DNA of 64,000 bases, taken from assembly GCA_030248195.1 (NCBI GenBank), contig JASAND010021265.1, positions 62,001 through 126,000 of the forward strand. The letters run 5' to 3'. Positions 35,210 through 47,309 of this stretch are shown piece after piece (the first letter of the stretch is position 1; every line of letters begins with the position of its first letter). The notes under the pieces were generated by a model. That model worked only from the letters and a program-made list of their open reading frames with translations. It did not search any database and was not told the DNA's origin. Origin of the DNA: Trissonchulus latispiculum. Taxonomy: Eukaryota; Nematoda; Enoplea; Enoplida; Ironidae. The position numbers and the translations under genes were made by a program.

Positions 35210-36256
35210 AAGTCTGACCAAAAAATCTTGGAACCGAACAGTCAGCACCAGTCTTGAGTTATCCTTTGAAGGTAGCCTATGTAAAGTATATATTTTTAGA
35301 ATCCTCAGGAGGAGATTCCGATAAACCCATCATATCCGGTCTATATCCGGTTACCGGATACTTAATCGATAAAAACGCTTCAGATTCGGAAGAAAAATGC
35401 TAATTAATTCATACTCTAGTATATTGGTCCTTGGCTCAAAACATTTCCGAAAATCGGGTCACATCCGGTCCATGTCCGGTAACCGGATGCCCAGGTCACA
35501 AAAACTGTACAGCAAGATGGGTAGGTCGTACAGATTCGCTGATTGGATTTTTGGATTCCTCGGGTCGAAATTAGTCTGTATCCAAAATTTTGTCCGGTTT
35601 GGACCAAAATTGCGTGATCTATGGTCGTATCCGGTTCGCAAAAAACCGGAAAAACCGGTTTTTCCGGCCTGGTGCTCGGAATCGCGGATTAAAAATGTTC
35701 CCTTTTGGCACAATGAATGTTTGGGAGGCTACTTTCATTTTACCGGTGTCAAAGCAATCGAATATCCGCTCCATTTCCGGTTCTGAGCTTTGAAATTTGA
35801 AATTTCATGGGCTATTATCTCAGTATCCGGTTGGTCCGGAAGTCAAATTATTGCATTAAAATTATATTTGGTCTATCCCTAACCAACACCAACCTCAAAT
35901 TACTTCATATCTGCTGTAAATTTTGAATGGCAGCGTTTTAAAAATGGGTGATTTTTGTTTGTTTTGTCTAATTGTTAAACCGGACATGAGATTTGATCCC
36001 ATACGCTTAGCTTTGTCGCATGCAATATAACCTATTTTTGAACCATTTTTAGCATAGCATTTTTCTTCCGAATCTGAAGTATTTAGTACCGAATCGATTT
36101 AGTATCCGGTAACCGGATATAGACCGGATATGATGGGTTTATCGGAATCTCCTCTTCCTGAGGATTCTAAAAATATATACTTTATATAGGCTACCTTCAA
36201 AGGATAACTCAGGACTGGTGCTGACTGTTCGGTTCCAAGATTTTTTGGTCAGACTT
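35210..36256. mobile_element. TIR element with AAGTCTGACC ends and CCGGATA repeats
   Basis: Ends AAGTCTGACCAAAAAATCTT and its inverse, flanked by TA within CTA...TAG, as in the palindromes at 26705 and 51977. The inverted arms run at least 150 bp; subterminal CCGGTNNCCGGATA motifs recur internally. The interior is otherwise different from the other two, so it is a sister family. Frames of up to 129 codons inside have no motif. Confidence 0.8.
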
Positions 36257-36709
36257 TAGTTTAATTCGTCAGTGTTAGAAAAATGGTCTAGGTTTGGGGT
36301 TTAATTCTAGTTTTAGGAATTCTTCTTCTTAGGAATCTAATAACATTCATTCATATTCATTCGTTCATTTATATTATTCTTATTCATTCATTTAGTTATT
36401 TTTTTACTCTCTGTTCTATAATAAAAACTAATACGATTTAATGAAGCGATTTAATATCTCACAGTTAAACTGCTTTCACCATTATTCATTTTATTTTTCA
36501 GTCAGTCTAGACCTTTAGGTCAGACCTAAAATCTGCGAAATCCACTGACTTCCCTATGAACGTTGTCTTAGCATTATCAGTTGACATCAGTACCACTTAA
36601 CCCAACTATGGACTGGCTTAATTTGTCAACTAATTAGTGGACTGACTGGCTGGAAATGCTAATTAACTACACTCTTAATTACTGTACTAATCAGAGTGAT
36701 AGCTGATAA

Positions 36710-39700
36710 ATGGACATGTGCGGAGCATACGGACGCTTTATACTTCTGGCTCTACTCCTGCAATTTACCAGGATTTCATTTAGTAAGAATTAGTTAGAAT
36801 TAATTAGAACTAAATTAGTTAGAATATACTTTAGACACAGCTAGCAAGCTAAAGGCAAAGCTCTAGTAATGTACAATTCTGGTCTGATCACGTGAGACCT
36901 AAAGAATTGACATCTGAATATCGATTCAATGGGCATCTTAACAATATTTCTATACAAAAGCAAAATGTCAAGCATCACCCAATCCTAGAAAAATTGTTTC
37001 TCAGGCCGGATTTGAATCCGCAGCCTCCAGCGCTAGGTTAAAGCGCCACGCACACCAGAATAGTATTAAGTTTAATTTATTTTATTTAATTTAATTAATT
37101 TAATAGTGTTTGTCATAATTTGTGTCATTATTCTTTCACGTAGAATGCAGGAAGAGTAAATGTCATATTTTTCACATCACGCTTGCCACGTAGAATGGTG
37201 AACGAGTAAAAGAAGGAAAGGATTTACAGGTTTAGGAAATCGAAGAAAGAAAAAATTAATCTAATAATGCTTAAATTATCAATGGAATGCAAATAGGAAT
37301 AGTAAACTTGTTTAATTTTAAATTTTATTTCAGGCCAGCCGTTGCCTTACAAACGATATTCGACGGACAACTATCGCCTTTACAACTATCTGATGCGACG
37401 CTACAGACGAGAAGTTAGGCCAGTCCTAAATCCTGAGGATACCGTTATCATAGGCGTCTATACCTATATCTATCAAATAGTTCGAGTTGTAAGTAACATT
37501 TTTTCTTCTGAAACTTATTTTTGCAGCAATTCTAAGTTTAGTTTAGGATAGCTGTGATGAGTTACGTATGACTAGAAAGTTTGGTTCGGTAGTCTGACTA
37601 GAAAGTTTGGCAGCGGTAGAGCGTTCTACTTCTTAATCCAAAACTCGGCGGTTCGATCCCCGCCCTGGACACTTTTCTTCACATCTTTCAGATCCTGATT
37701 TCAACTTTTCACACAGATGAAAATATATAGTTTTCCTTCGCCCATTCTCACAAGCAGAAGTGGGTCAGGAGCGTTCGGTCACATCATGAAGTTTACAACA
37801 GTGTAAAGGAAGCAGGTGTAGGAAAAGATTGATAAGCCCGATAGAGCAGTGTAGGTTCTGAGATGTAGCGATAACACGTCTGACTGCAAAGCGGGCAGGC
37901 CCTGGTTCAAGTCCTATTCGTCAGATTCTGAAAGCTGCTAAACTTCTATACCCCCATGCCTGCTTCTAAGGTTGGTGGTTGACGCCTTTCGCTGCCTCTT
38001 TATTCCTCGGTCGTCCCTCTGCTCGTCCGCGCGAGCTTACAAAATTCCGGAGTTAGTGTACAGGAAAACCTCGACAAGCATGGTGAAATAGTACTCCGGT
38101 TATACTACAAAGGTTTGGTCTAGTCAGGGATCAAACCACGGCCCTTCCGTTTCACAGTCAGACCTGCTAACCACTACACCACAGGAGCGAACTGCATCCC
38201 TCTTTCTGTGCCTTCTTCTTCCCAGTATAGGCATAAACTAGTACACTGGAGACTGAATCATATCGCTTTCGGCACTGGCGGATCCAGGATTTCGTGACGG
38301 GGGGGGCGGCAAAATTTTTTCAACGGGGGGTCTTGGGGGGGGTGCCCCCAGTAGTTGAAGAAATTTTTGGTTGTTGCCTTAGATCGGTCTTGGGATCTTT
38401 AATTCTTTTTATACTGAAGAACAAAACAAATTTTTAAAAATTCTTGACATTTTTAGCAAAAATGGTTATTTTCTCCGAAAAATCGGTTGTATTTCAAGCG
38501 TTTTCTTCACAAATGCAATAAATATGCGGTTAGAACGTAGAAAATTCGCGCCGAAGGCGCGAAATTTTTTGGTTTTTTGCCCTTCTTCCTCTTTCTCTTC
38601 TTAATTTTTCCTACCTTCGAATCGCGACGGGGGGGCGGCCGCCCCCCCCCCGCCCCCCCTGGATCCGCCCCTGGCTTTCGGAAACAAACGTATGAAGTGC
38701 TTGGAGAGTTGAAAGTAGGAACAGTATGCCCTTGAAGATGTAATTTAAAACTGTATTTACAACAAAAATTTTACAAAAATTTACAAAAATTTAAAATTTA
38801 CAACTGTAACATTAAGCGGACTGAAATTATTTTAGGAGCAATCAACCAATACAATCATCATATCTGCCTGTTTTGAAATGGTAAGGCTTCAGGTTTCAGT
38901 TAAAGTACAAAATTTGTATATATGGTCAGTTTTTGTGCAGTCAAATTTTGTTATTTGCCAATAAAGAAGTAAAGCTCTATAGTAGAATAATCTGTTTTCT
39001 TCTATTTAACGGGACTTATGTTAATCTAATAATAGTAATTAGTTTCCTAAAAAGTTAATGCTGTTAATTTACTCCACATTTACGGTTTCCAATAACTTTC
39101 AGTTCTGGCAAGACGAATTTCTTAGCTGGGAACCTTCTGAATTCGGAGGAATTAATGAGATATTTTTCCCTGCCAAACGGGTCTGGACGCCCGAAATTTC
39201 TGCCTACTACAGGTTGGAATTTTATTAAAATTAACAAATAATGTCGTCCGTTATGATAGAACTTCGGCAAATTGTAATACCTGATGCATACGACAAAAAT
39301 TGTTAAAATTAAAGGACCTGAATCCAAATTTAGATTCGAAATAATTACAGTTTACGTATGGCAATTAATTAAGTAAAACATAAAAAATGGATATTCCCTG
39401 AACTTTCAGATATTATTGGTGCTGATGCTGACTTCTGACCAAAAATGTTCAGCGTACTTGTTAAACTAGAATAATTAAATAGTTGAAAACTAAAAATAAA
39501 AATTAAACCGAAGAATAAAAAATAAAAAATAGGTTTAAAACAACTGGAATAGAGCCTCAACGCTTGCGATTATAGATTTTAAAATTTTAAATTTGAATAA
39601 AATTCCAATTTTAACTCTGGTAGATTTAGAAATTGCTGGATTTCTTGAATTCTAGCGTAGAATCGAATCGACTGCTCCAGAAGTATAACGATCTCCGAGT

Positions 39701-42700
39701 CAACTACACCGGCGGTGTGCGATTCTTCTCACCGTTTGCGGTGGAAAATCTGTGTCATGTTGACGTTAAATATTTTCCCTTTGATGTGTAAGTTATTAAA
39801 TAGTGGGGACCAGATAGTAAAGCTCTTTAAAACGGTATACTAAGCTATATACTATATACTATATACTATATACCGTACACTATATACTATTAGCTACTAG
39901 ATATATACTATATACTAAACTATACTAAATATATACTATATACTAAACTATATAAGCTATAAATCGTGATCATCACATTAGCTTTACACTAATTAGATGG
40001 CAGGAAGTTGAACCTTAACCCTACTATTAATATGGTATGAGATAAAATGGGGGATATTCTACAGTATTTACAGTATTTTCAAGTATTGACAGCTATTTGG
40101 CGTGACTCAAATCAGGTGTGAACAGGTCTGTGCATTTAGTAATCCCATAATAGTAATTTTAGTAAAATTATTTTGTTCCTTTGTATTTTTGGTTAATTTG
40201 TTTAGACAAACATGTTTATTCTACTTTGGACCCTGGGCCTATCGAATTACCGAACTGGATTGGCATTTGCTGAATGATAAAGCGGATATTACGGATTTCT
40301 ATGATAATCAGGAGTGGCAATTGGAAGACGCCGTCTTAGATCGGGTCGTTCTTCACTATGACTATTTAGGACAGAAATTAAATTATTCTGGTAATAAAGA
40401 ATCCTTAAGTCAGTCAAAAAATGATAGGCGAACGGTAGCCTTAACCCTAACTGAAAGGAACTCTCAACGAATTAAATTAGACTGACTAAATTAAATTTAA
40501 CCTTACTTCCTGAATTCAATTTAAAAATTTGAAAATTTAAATTTTTTAAATTAAATTTAAATTAAATTATTTTCAGTTATTACACGCCTAATGAAAGAAC
40601 GAACGAAACAAAGATGTGTCACTACAGCACCTCAGACCCGAAACATTCAAAGCCTTTATTTTAAGGCTGTTTTCTCTGTTGTATTTGCAGGTTTCACCAT
40701 GAAAATGTTCATCAAACGTCAAAGTTTCTACTACGTCTTCAATCTGGTCATGCCCACGGCCATTATTGCCCTCGTTTCGGTCATCGGGTTCCACATGCCC
40801 GGCAGTTCCAGTCAGATGCGAGACGCCAAATTTCGACTGGGAATCATGACAATCCTAAGCATGACGATGCTCCTACTGGCTGTGGTGGACGATATGCCCA
40901 AATTCGCCATGTCCAGTAACGAGGGGACCGGCCGAAGACGCGGGTCTTTCTCGGCAGTGCCTTTAATCGGTAGGCAGTCCTAGGGCGCCTTTTCAAGAAA
41001 GGGTAGAGTAGAGAAAAAGCTATTAACTAAAACTATTAAAACTAAAAATCTAAAACTAACTAACTAACTAAAACGATCTAACTAAAACTAACTAAAATAC
41101 TATTAACTAAATAATTAACTCAATTCTTTTCATGAAAGAGTTAATAGGGGAAAAGTCAAGCATTTGTGGAGCTGAAATGAGTTGAAATGGTTTCTTTTAA
41201 CTCTACTCATCTCTACTCTGCCCTTTATTGAAAAGGCCCTTAGAGCGGGACACTGTGCTGGGGAGGTGGTTGGGAGTTTACTAAAAACATGGAGCTCGCC
41301 CCCCTCACAGGGTCGCTCATTCCCCAGAATTCAGATTTTTCGGGCTTTTTTGGCAAAACATGTGTGCACTTTGCATTTAAATTTGGCATTTGGCGCCGGT
41401 ACTCGAAAAGTGGCACCTGGATATGAGCAATTCACGTGAACTCAGAAACATTAACGTAGTCTTGCTATCCTGAAAGTTACCGCGATCGGTAGCATAATGT
41501 TTAAGAGCCTACTCTAGGGCAATTCTCATGTTTTTAACCATTTTTCGATTCACTCAGTCCTGATTTCAACCTTTCACATGACGGATTCAGTTTCTGTACC
41601 ACTCTTGCTGTTTTTTAATAAAAAATTAATCGGGAAAAGTCACAGTCATCCTCCTGTGCGTATTTAATCCTTCTGGTGTTTACTTATGTCAGTTAACGTA
41701 AACCTGGCATAAAAGTTAAACTTTTCCACGCATACATTTCCTCCTGTTTAGGTATCTACTACTTCAGTCTTCTGGCCTTGATCGGAATGGGGACCGTCAC
41801 CTCATCAATGTTCGTTTCGCTGGAGCGACGAATTCGTCACAAGGATGTCCCCTGGTACCTGGAGTGGATGGCCTGTTCATTCTCAGATCTGGCCCGATAC
41901 ACCCGATTTAGGGCTGCGAAAACTGAACCGGTAAATGTGACCTGGATTGCTGTCATGGTGCTGAAATATACTGAATATATTTTATTACTGCCTTAGGCTT
42001 CTTAAGGCTTGAGCTTGAGGAGAAAATGAGATTAAACTCCTAAAAATCATGGCTTAAGGCTTAAAACCCAAAAAATCAAGCGGTTTCGTAGAATTTGTGC
42101 CTCTGAAATTACTAAAATTGGTTTATCAGTTGCGATCTTTTCGTAACTATTTTTATTCTACTGGGAATCGAAACGCCAACCTCACGATCAGCAAACAAGT
42201 ATACTACAAGCAACAAGAAAAAGTATCATTATTTGACGCTCTCCTCATGTTACGGTAGACGTGAAGGAAATCGATCAAGGGAATTTCAATTCTAGTTTCA
42301 GCATAATTTATAATGTAAATTTTATTTAAATCGAGAAAATAAATAAATATTTGACAACGTTTATCGTAGATGGAAATGTTGAACTACGGTTTCCACAATC
42401 GCAATTACGGTGCCACCGGGACTACACCCAAAGTTGTGGTACAGGTAGGATAAGGCTTCAGCGCTTTACAACACCGGGCTAAGTGCCGTATAAAACGTTC
42501 AAGTAATTTCCAGTACTACTGTCTTTTGGTATTTTGTAAAAAATGTTGATTCCATCATTTTGTATATAATCGGTTAAGTCTGAAGTTTCTCGCAAAGTTG
42601 ACAAACCTTTTCCTGTTTAACATATCAGCCGGATTTTAGCTTACACTCTTTGCATTAACCCAACTCCGACAGTGCATCAGGAGCAAACTTTAAGCACCTC

Positions 42701-45054
42701 CGGGTAGTAATTCAAATTGCAGCACAATCGCAAAATTGTACCTCCGTAAAACATTATGTTAATCAACATAAAACATATCAGTTAATCTGCTAAAACTAAG
42801 CATAAACAATTGTTGTGAAATTATTTGAACGTTATGATAGCATTTTGGTCAGCTTTTGTGGCGGCTTTCATGCAGCGGCTTAAAATTTTATTTAAATTAA
42901 TTTTTGTCCTTTTATCACCAACTTTCAGCACTGCTTATCTGTAACAATGTACACCGTAAGTTTTTGAGTGCTGGTGGTGCACTTCACTGGTAGCTATCCT
43001 TTCTCCTCTTTGATTGGGGGTTAAGTTTCCCTTTCCTTTTCAAGTAGGCTTCCTAGATAAAAGATTTATTTTCTTTCTTTCAACAGAGCCGGTGTGTTTT
43101 TAAACTTAGCTCGTACACAGTTGTGGAGTACAAATGCACACATGCGGAGGGTTTCCTGCCTCAAGATTGTTGAAAGGGTCACTGGTGTTTGCGGACAGCA
43201 AGTAGAACCTGGCTGAGAATTTTTCTTCCGTCTGCACCAGCTATTGTGAAGTATCACACTTATCTATTATCAAGAATACATAATGATAAGAGTATGCCAC
43301 TTGGCACACTCTACGTTATCAGAGCAAACAGGTACTCTGTTCGCTAGCGGCCTACCCCCACCCGCAAATTAAACCCATCATTTTAAAGAAATTTGCACGC
43401 TATGTTTGTGTTCTAAAGCTCCAAGCAGGCACAAAATTCGCTAACACGCTGCTTGTGTTTTCGAGTTTAGGCACATAAACATAGAGCGAGTGAGCGTATA
43501 TCCCCGTGTCGACTAGGTACCGATTTGCGGGGGGCATCAGCGAGCAGAGCATAGTTTTTCTTTGATAAGAGGTAGCTTGCCTGGTGGCATACTCTTATAT
43601 CATTATGTGATCTTGCTATTATGTACTCTTGATCAAATCCTGGTAGTCTTGTAGTTTGTAGTGATGTGAAAGTGGGACGCACGTGTCCAAACCTTAGTGC
43701 ATGCATGCCTACTTAGACTTAATTTGTTTATTTGTATATAGATGCGAATAGAATTATTTCTTTGTAGTGTTGAATGATGTAACTTGAATATTTAAAGCCA
43801 TGACCAACAGTGGTTGGTGGATTTGGTGGATTAGTCACAAATTAGATTTAGCCTGCAAAACGCAATAATAATACGAGGACGTATAAATTACAACACATAC
43901 TTGTCAAACAGTTATAGTAATGTGAAACAGTTCAGGTCAGGATTGAAAGAAGTGAAGAAAAGTGTGCAGCGCGAGGAACTTTAAGTTTGATTTACCAGCC
44001 ATGCCGCACCAAGCTTATATAATAGCAAGAGTTGGAAGCTTAGCCTTTCCTAATGGAAATGGCCTGCGAGATGCTCGGCACATTAAGGCCGAAATCTCGG
44101 GGGGATCCCACTTCAGCATGCGTTTATATGCGTTTGAACTAAAACGCATCTGATTGGCTAATTCCCTACCCTATGTCAAATTTATGTGTATAAGTGGACC
44201 CCCCCGAGATCTCGGGGGGAGGGGTCCCGCTTAGCGTTGTTAAGCGTGTGTTTATATGCAGTCGAACTGAAATGCACAGATGAGGATTACGGTAGCTAAG
44301 TAGCCAATCAAATGCGTTTTAGTTCAAACGCATATAAACATGCTGAACAATGGTAAGTGGGACCCCTCCGAGATTTCGGCTTAATGTGCCGAGCATCTCG
44401 CAGGTCATTTCCATTAAGAAGGACTAAGCGTCCCACTCTTTAGTATTATACGGTCTTGCCGCAAATTATCCAGCCATGTCCATTTGGACAGTGAGACTAG
44501 TTTATTACGCTGATTTCAACCTTTCACAGTTCCAAATGTCCAACTTTACCACCCCCATTTTCAGTCATTGTCTGTTTCAGGAATCCCAGCATACCAACGA
44601 CATCGGCCTAGCCGACAGCCCCAGCGGTCGCTCAAGTCGAATCAGCAGGACTGTCCTCAGTCCCAGTCCCCCGACCTACAACACGGCCTCCCGGCAGGTC
44701 CCCAACGGGGGACCGTCTACTATTCGTCGAAAGGACAACATCCCCCCGCCCCTCTCGACCAATGAGCGACGCCGGAGCCTCATGGAGCGCTGCTCCCTTC
44801 TGCCGCGGGAAAACATTGACCCCCAGCTGCTCACCTACATTCAGGAAGTGACCGATGCCCTAGCCACGTCCATATTTAACATAGAGTCACATGTGGCCGC
44901 AATGCGATTCGAACTGAATGGCTTTATGCCTAAAAGTATGATCGCCGATAAGTGGCTAATAATCATCGAACGAATGGAGTGGATCTCGCTGATCATTTAT
45001 CTGACAGCTGTGATCGTGATCATCTTTATGTTTTTTCATCACGACTGGTACTAG
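36710..45054 (+). CDS. Nicotinic-type Cys-loop receptor subunit, non-alpha (gene C)
   Basis: Ten exons: 36710-36782, 37334-37488, 38836-38880, 39103-39212, 39656-39787, 40206-40390, 40691-40969, 41752-41930, 42370-42444, 44581-45054; 568 residues, phases consistent throughout. A hydrophobic signal peptide precedes the ligand-binding domain. FWQDEFLSW follows the 45-nt exon, the Cys-loop runs Cys161 to Cys175 with 13 residues between, and loop B reads FGPWAY. M1 is about 245-267, M2 280-302, M3 328-350; M4 lies near the C-terminus, which ends FFHHDWY. Loop C is very short and has no cysteine, so it is non-alpha. M2 carries Ala279 at -1', Lys280 at 0', Arg282 at 2' and Met286 at 6', with Leu289 at 9' conserved. 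The intracellular loop is longer than in gene B because of a 75-nt exon and a long last exon. An alternative start at 36716 is possible. Partners and ligand are unknown. Confidence 0.9.
36990..37055 (-). repeat. tRNA-like SINE head in gene C intron 1
   Basis: GCCGGATTTGAATCCGCAGC on plus is a B-box-like region on minus; the partner box is weak. Confidence 0.4.
37605..37675 (+). repeat. tRNA-derived SINE head in gene C intron 2
   Basis: GTTTGGCAGCGGTAGAGCG and GGTTCGATCCCCGCCC have A- and B-box form with tRNA spacing. Confidence 0.55.
37800..37920 (+). repeat. SINE copy, 'GATAAGCC' family
   Basis: AAGGAAGCAGGTGTAGGAAA and GATTGATAAGCCCGATA match the leader of the 25335 copy, followed by GATGTAGCGATAACACGTC and CCTGGTTCAAGTCC. 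Confidence 0.65.
38100..38190 (-). repeat. tRNA-derived SINE head, reverse orientation
   Basis: Minus strand reads TGTGGTGTAGTGGTTAGCAG and GGTTTGATCCC, matching the GTGTAGTGGTT head of the 25335 family. Confidence 0.6.
38273..38673. mobile_element. hAT-like MITE, CAGGGGCGGATCCAGG ends
   Basis: Ends CACTGGCGGATCCAGG and, inverted, CAGGGGCGGATCCAGG bound 401 bp. GCTTTCGG at 38265-38272 and 38674-38681 is an exact 8-bp target duplication. Ends of this GGCGGATCCAGG type recur in animal hAT elements. Long G and C homopolymers lie next to both ends. It is in gene C intron 2. Confidence 0.9.
39838..39960. repeat. (TATACTA)n simple repeat
   Basis: Imperfect TATACTA/CTATATA repeats directly after gene C exon 5. 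Confidence 0.85.
43271..43615. mobile_element. Palindromic element of the CAAGAGTAC family, 7-bp TSD
   Basis: Starts CAAGAATACATAATGATAAG and ends CATTATGTGATCTTG; flanks CTATTAT at 43264-43270 and 43616-43622 are an exact 7-bp duplication. The bases that follow, GTACTCTTG, complete the end of another family member, so it landed in an older copy's terminus. It lies in gene C intron 9. Confidence 0.8.
44015..44450. mobile_element. Palindromic MITE with CGAGATCTCGG repeats
   Basis: Long inverted arms (TGCGAGATGCTCGGCACATT and inverse) converge on a CGAGATCTCGGGGGGA core; AAACGCATATAAACA-type inverted segments lie between. The outer ends are near TATAATA and are approximate. A partial relative lies at about 53190-53460. 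It is in gene C intron 9, close to the last exon. Confidence 0.65.
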
Positions 45055-45649
45055 GCCAATTTTGTGGATATGATGAAATGAAATAGTAGGTGAAATGTGA
45101 AATGAAAAATTCTACCCGCTGGGGGAGATTTGATCCCGCGACCTGTCGTGCGGCGCGCGGGCGCTTTACCAACTGAGCTATGGATGCAGAAGAAACACCG
45201 CTAGTAATCGGATAACAGTGTGACATGTTTTAAAGTGATTGTCTGGTCCCTGTTTTAGCAGTTGTAGCCTTCATAAACCGTTGTGTTGGTTAAAAAAACT
45301 AATAGCTATGTTTTTTGTTTAAAAAATATGGAAAACTAGCCCATAGCTATTGACGCACGTTACAGAGCGTCACCACCTAACCCACGTATCTGTCAAATTC
45401 GAATGAATAAATGAGTTCCAATTTTTATAATTCCTAAATTCTTGAAAAGTGTGAAGAAGTCCCCATAGCCCCAAATCTGTCAAGTTCAAATGAATGATGA
45501 GTGTCAATTTTTATAGTTTCTAAATTCTTGAAAAATGTGAAAAATGGAGAATTTTGCAAAATCGACACTCCCCCTATAAATACCAATGCATATACTACAT
45601 ACAACCGTTTGTTCTGTCAGCATTATCCAGTTTAGTTGTGCTTCAACAT
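45055..45649. other. Stretch between gene C and the secreted-protein gene
   Basis: Holds a minus-strand SINE head (45105-45190), a possible gene C polyadenylation signal AATAAA at 45406-45411 and a tandem pair of about 100 bp (ATCTGTCAAATTCGAATGAA ... CTTGAAAAGTGTGAA repeated from about 45388 and 45473). TATAAATA near 45574 on the plus strand resembles a TATA box but faces no recognised gene. Confidence 0.5.
45105..45190 (-). repeat. tRNA-derived SINE head
   Basis: Minus strand: CATAGCTCAGTTGGTAAAGC and CGCGGGATCAAATCTCCC, tRNA-like boxes with normal spacing. Confidence 0.6.
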
Positions 45650-45655
45650 TTTATT
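45650..45655 (-). terminator. Candidate polyadenylation signal of secreted-protein gene
   Basis: TTTATT on plus, that is AATAAA on minus, 34 bp after the stop codon at 45689. Confidence 0.45.
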
Positions 45656-45688
45656 GTCTATATTCACAAAAACCAATAGAACAGAATT

Positions 45689-46000
45689 CTATAGGTCAAC
45701 AAAATCAAATCTGAAGCCCGAATCATAACAACGTTGCTTTACATCATTAATGAATTCGAAGAAGTCCCCTCCACGACTCTCTACTTCGTCTATCCAAATT
45801 CGCCGCCTATCCGGACAGTGACCAAAACAGTGGCTTGACTCATTCAAAACGTCACAGGGAATATCATCCCGGTTGGTTTGATCTAAAATCTGGGAACTGT
45901 AGGCATTACTACAGTCAATGGCGCACTGACTATAGCCTTCAGCGCAACAGAATAGGAACAAGCAAACGCCTAAAACCAAAAGATGTCTCATTTTAGGCAC
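45689..46000 (-). CDS. Small secreted cysteine-rich protein, function unknown
   Basis: A single-exon frame of 103 residues. Residues 1-22 form a convincing signal peptide (charged start MPKMRH, then a Leu/Val/Cys/Phe core ending at an Ala-Glu-Gly region). The mature part has six cysteines spaced C-x3-C, then C, C-x3-C and a final C, suggesting three disulfides, with an acidic middle. One Asn-Glu-Ser glycosylation sequon lies just before the SHC segment. The start could be Met1 or Met4. A polyadenylation signal lies just downstream. I recognise no family. Hydrophobic leader plus even cysteines in an otherwise non-coding stretch is the main support. An upstream exon cannot be excluded. Confidence 0.6.
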   Translation of the reverse strand: MPKMRHLLVLGVCLFLFCCAEGYSQCAIDCSNAYSSQILDQTNRDDIPCDVLNESSHCFGHCPDRRRIWIDEVESRGGDFFEFINDVKQRCYDSGFRFDFVDL

Positions 46001-47305
46001 AAAACCCGATGGGGTAACAGTGGAATAAAGTAGGCTACTGGTTGACTTTAGTGAAAGATTTAGTATTCCTATATTCTGTTGACTGTTAACTGGTCTTTTC
46101 CGGTTCGGTTGGTGGATGTTCTGTTTTGCGACTGATAGACACTTTTAAGCTCCCAATTCTGAAGATGTGTAAATTTGTTAATAATTAGTCAAACTGTTAT
46201 ACATATCTTTCCTAAGAGCTTTAGCAGACTACAGTGGTGAACAGTTTGAAATTGGGCTAACCTTACGTAAGATAGTGATACCTTACGTTCCGAACCTCCC
46301 ATAGCGCAATGGTTTCTTACTGCGCTACAAGTGGAGGATCATGTCAAGTCTCTAGCGCCGTATTTCAAATATCCCTCCTGGGCAACTTACCGAGATTGTC
46401 AAGGGATGGCCACCTGCTTGATGGAGCTGCTTAAGTTCCACTGTTACATAAGCATATATAGAGTACTTTTGCATGTAGCAATAAAAAGATCATGAACAAG
46501 AAACAATTACACACTTATTGCAAATACACGACTGAAATATTGGCTACCTACAAACAAGAGCTCAAAATACATGGCATCAGTATTATGACTACTTGATAAT
46601 AATTCATTAATTCATTATTAATTAGATTGATCTTCTAATATATATGGAAATTATGGACTCTTGCTACGTACAACGGATCTTTGAAAGAAACCCCTCAGGC
46701 CCACAACTTGACCAAGTGAGCTGAAGTTTGGTATGGATAAGTTTTCGACCACACTGAGTTCAAATATCGCAAACGCTTTCTATTTAGAGTGACTTAATTC
46801 GTAATGGGGCTAAGGGAACCTTGTCTTGGACCGTCAAACATGTGTCTTGGATTTTGTTAAAAAGTTGTAGGAAAGGTTTTCGGGGGCTTTGACGTTGCAG
46901 AACACGCATCCGAAATCCATTTTTGACTCAATGTTTCATTGGGTCCGTATAAGCCCCTGGGCTTTCGTGTCGCTTGTGCTAAGTTGAAAAAAGCGACACA
47001 TAAAAGCGCAGCCGACTCGCCTGTTGTTTCGTGTGTCGCTTCTGCTCGCTTGTGCTAAGTTGAACAAGATGACCCCCAAAAGGGGGTATGGTTCTGCAAC
47101 TGAGCACGAAGAATACTAATGCGCTGATTACATATAATAGATGATTTCCAACTTTGATACACGAGGATTTGCACTTGTACTGACGTTCTGTACCACACCG
47201 AACCCCCCCTCCCTTTCGGAAGGCAAAAATATTTTAGCTAATCTTACCCTGACTATTGCAGATTTTTGCACGTACCCACTTTTACCTAGGTCCCGTTCTC
47301 GAATA
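46001..47305. other. Intergenic repeats upstream of solo LTR 2
   Basis: 46295-46440 includes sequence that matches 19610-19700 inverted. 46970-47065 contains a local repeat (CGCTTGTGCTAAGTTGAA twice). 47060-47160 matches 61770-61865 in inverted form, so it belongs to the large interspersed repeat described at 59207. No gene is seen. Confidence 0.5.
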
Positions 47306-47309
47306 ATTA

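Noticed and set aside
35397..35793. 129-codon plus-strand frame
   Set aside because: It lies wholly inside a TIR element and has no recognisable motif.
45105..45190. Possible functional tRNA gene on the minus strand
   Set aside because: The anticodon stem and acceptor ends do not pair to the standard lengths; the SINE interpretation fits better.
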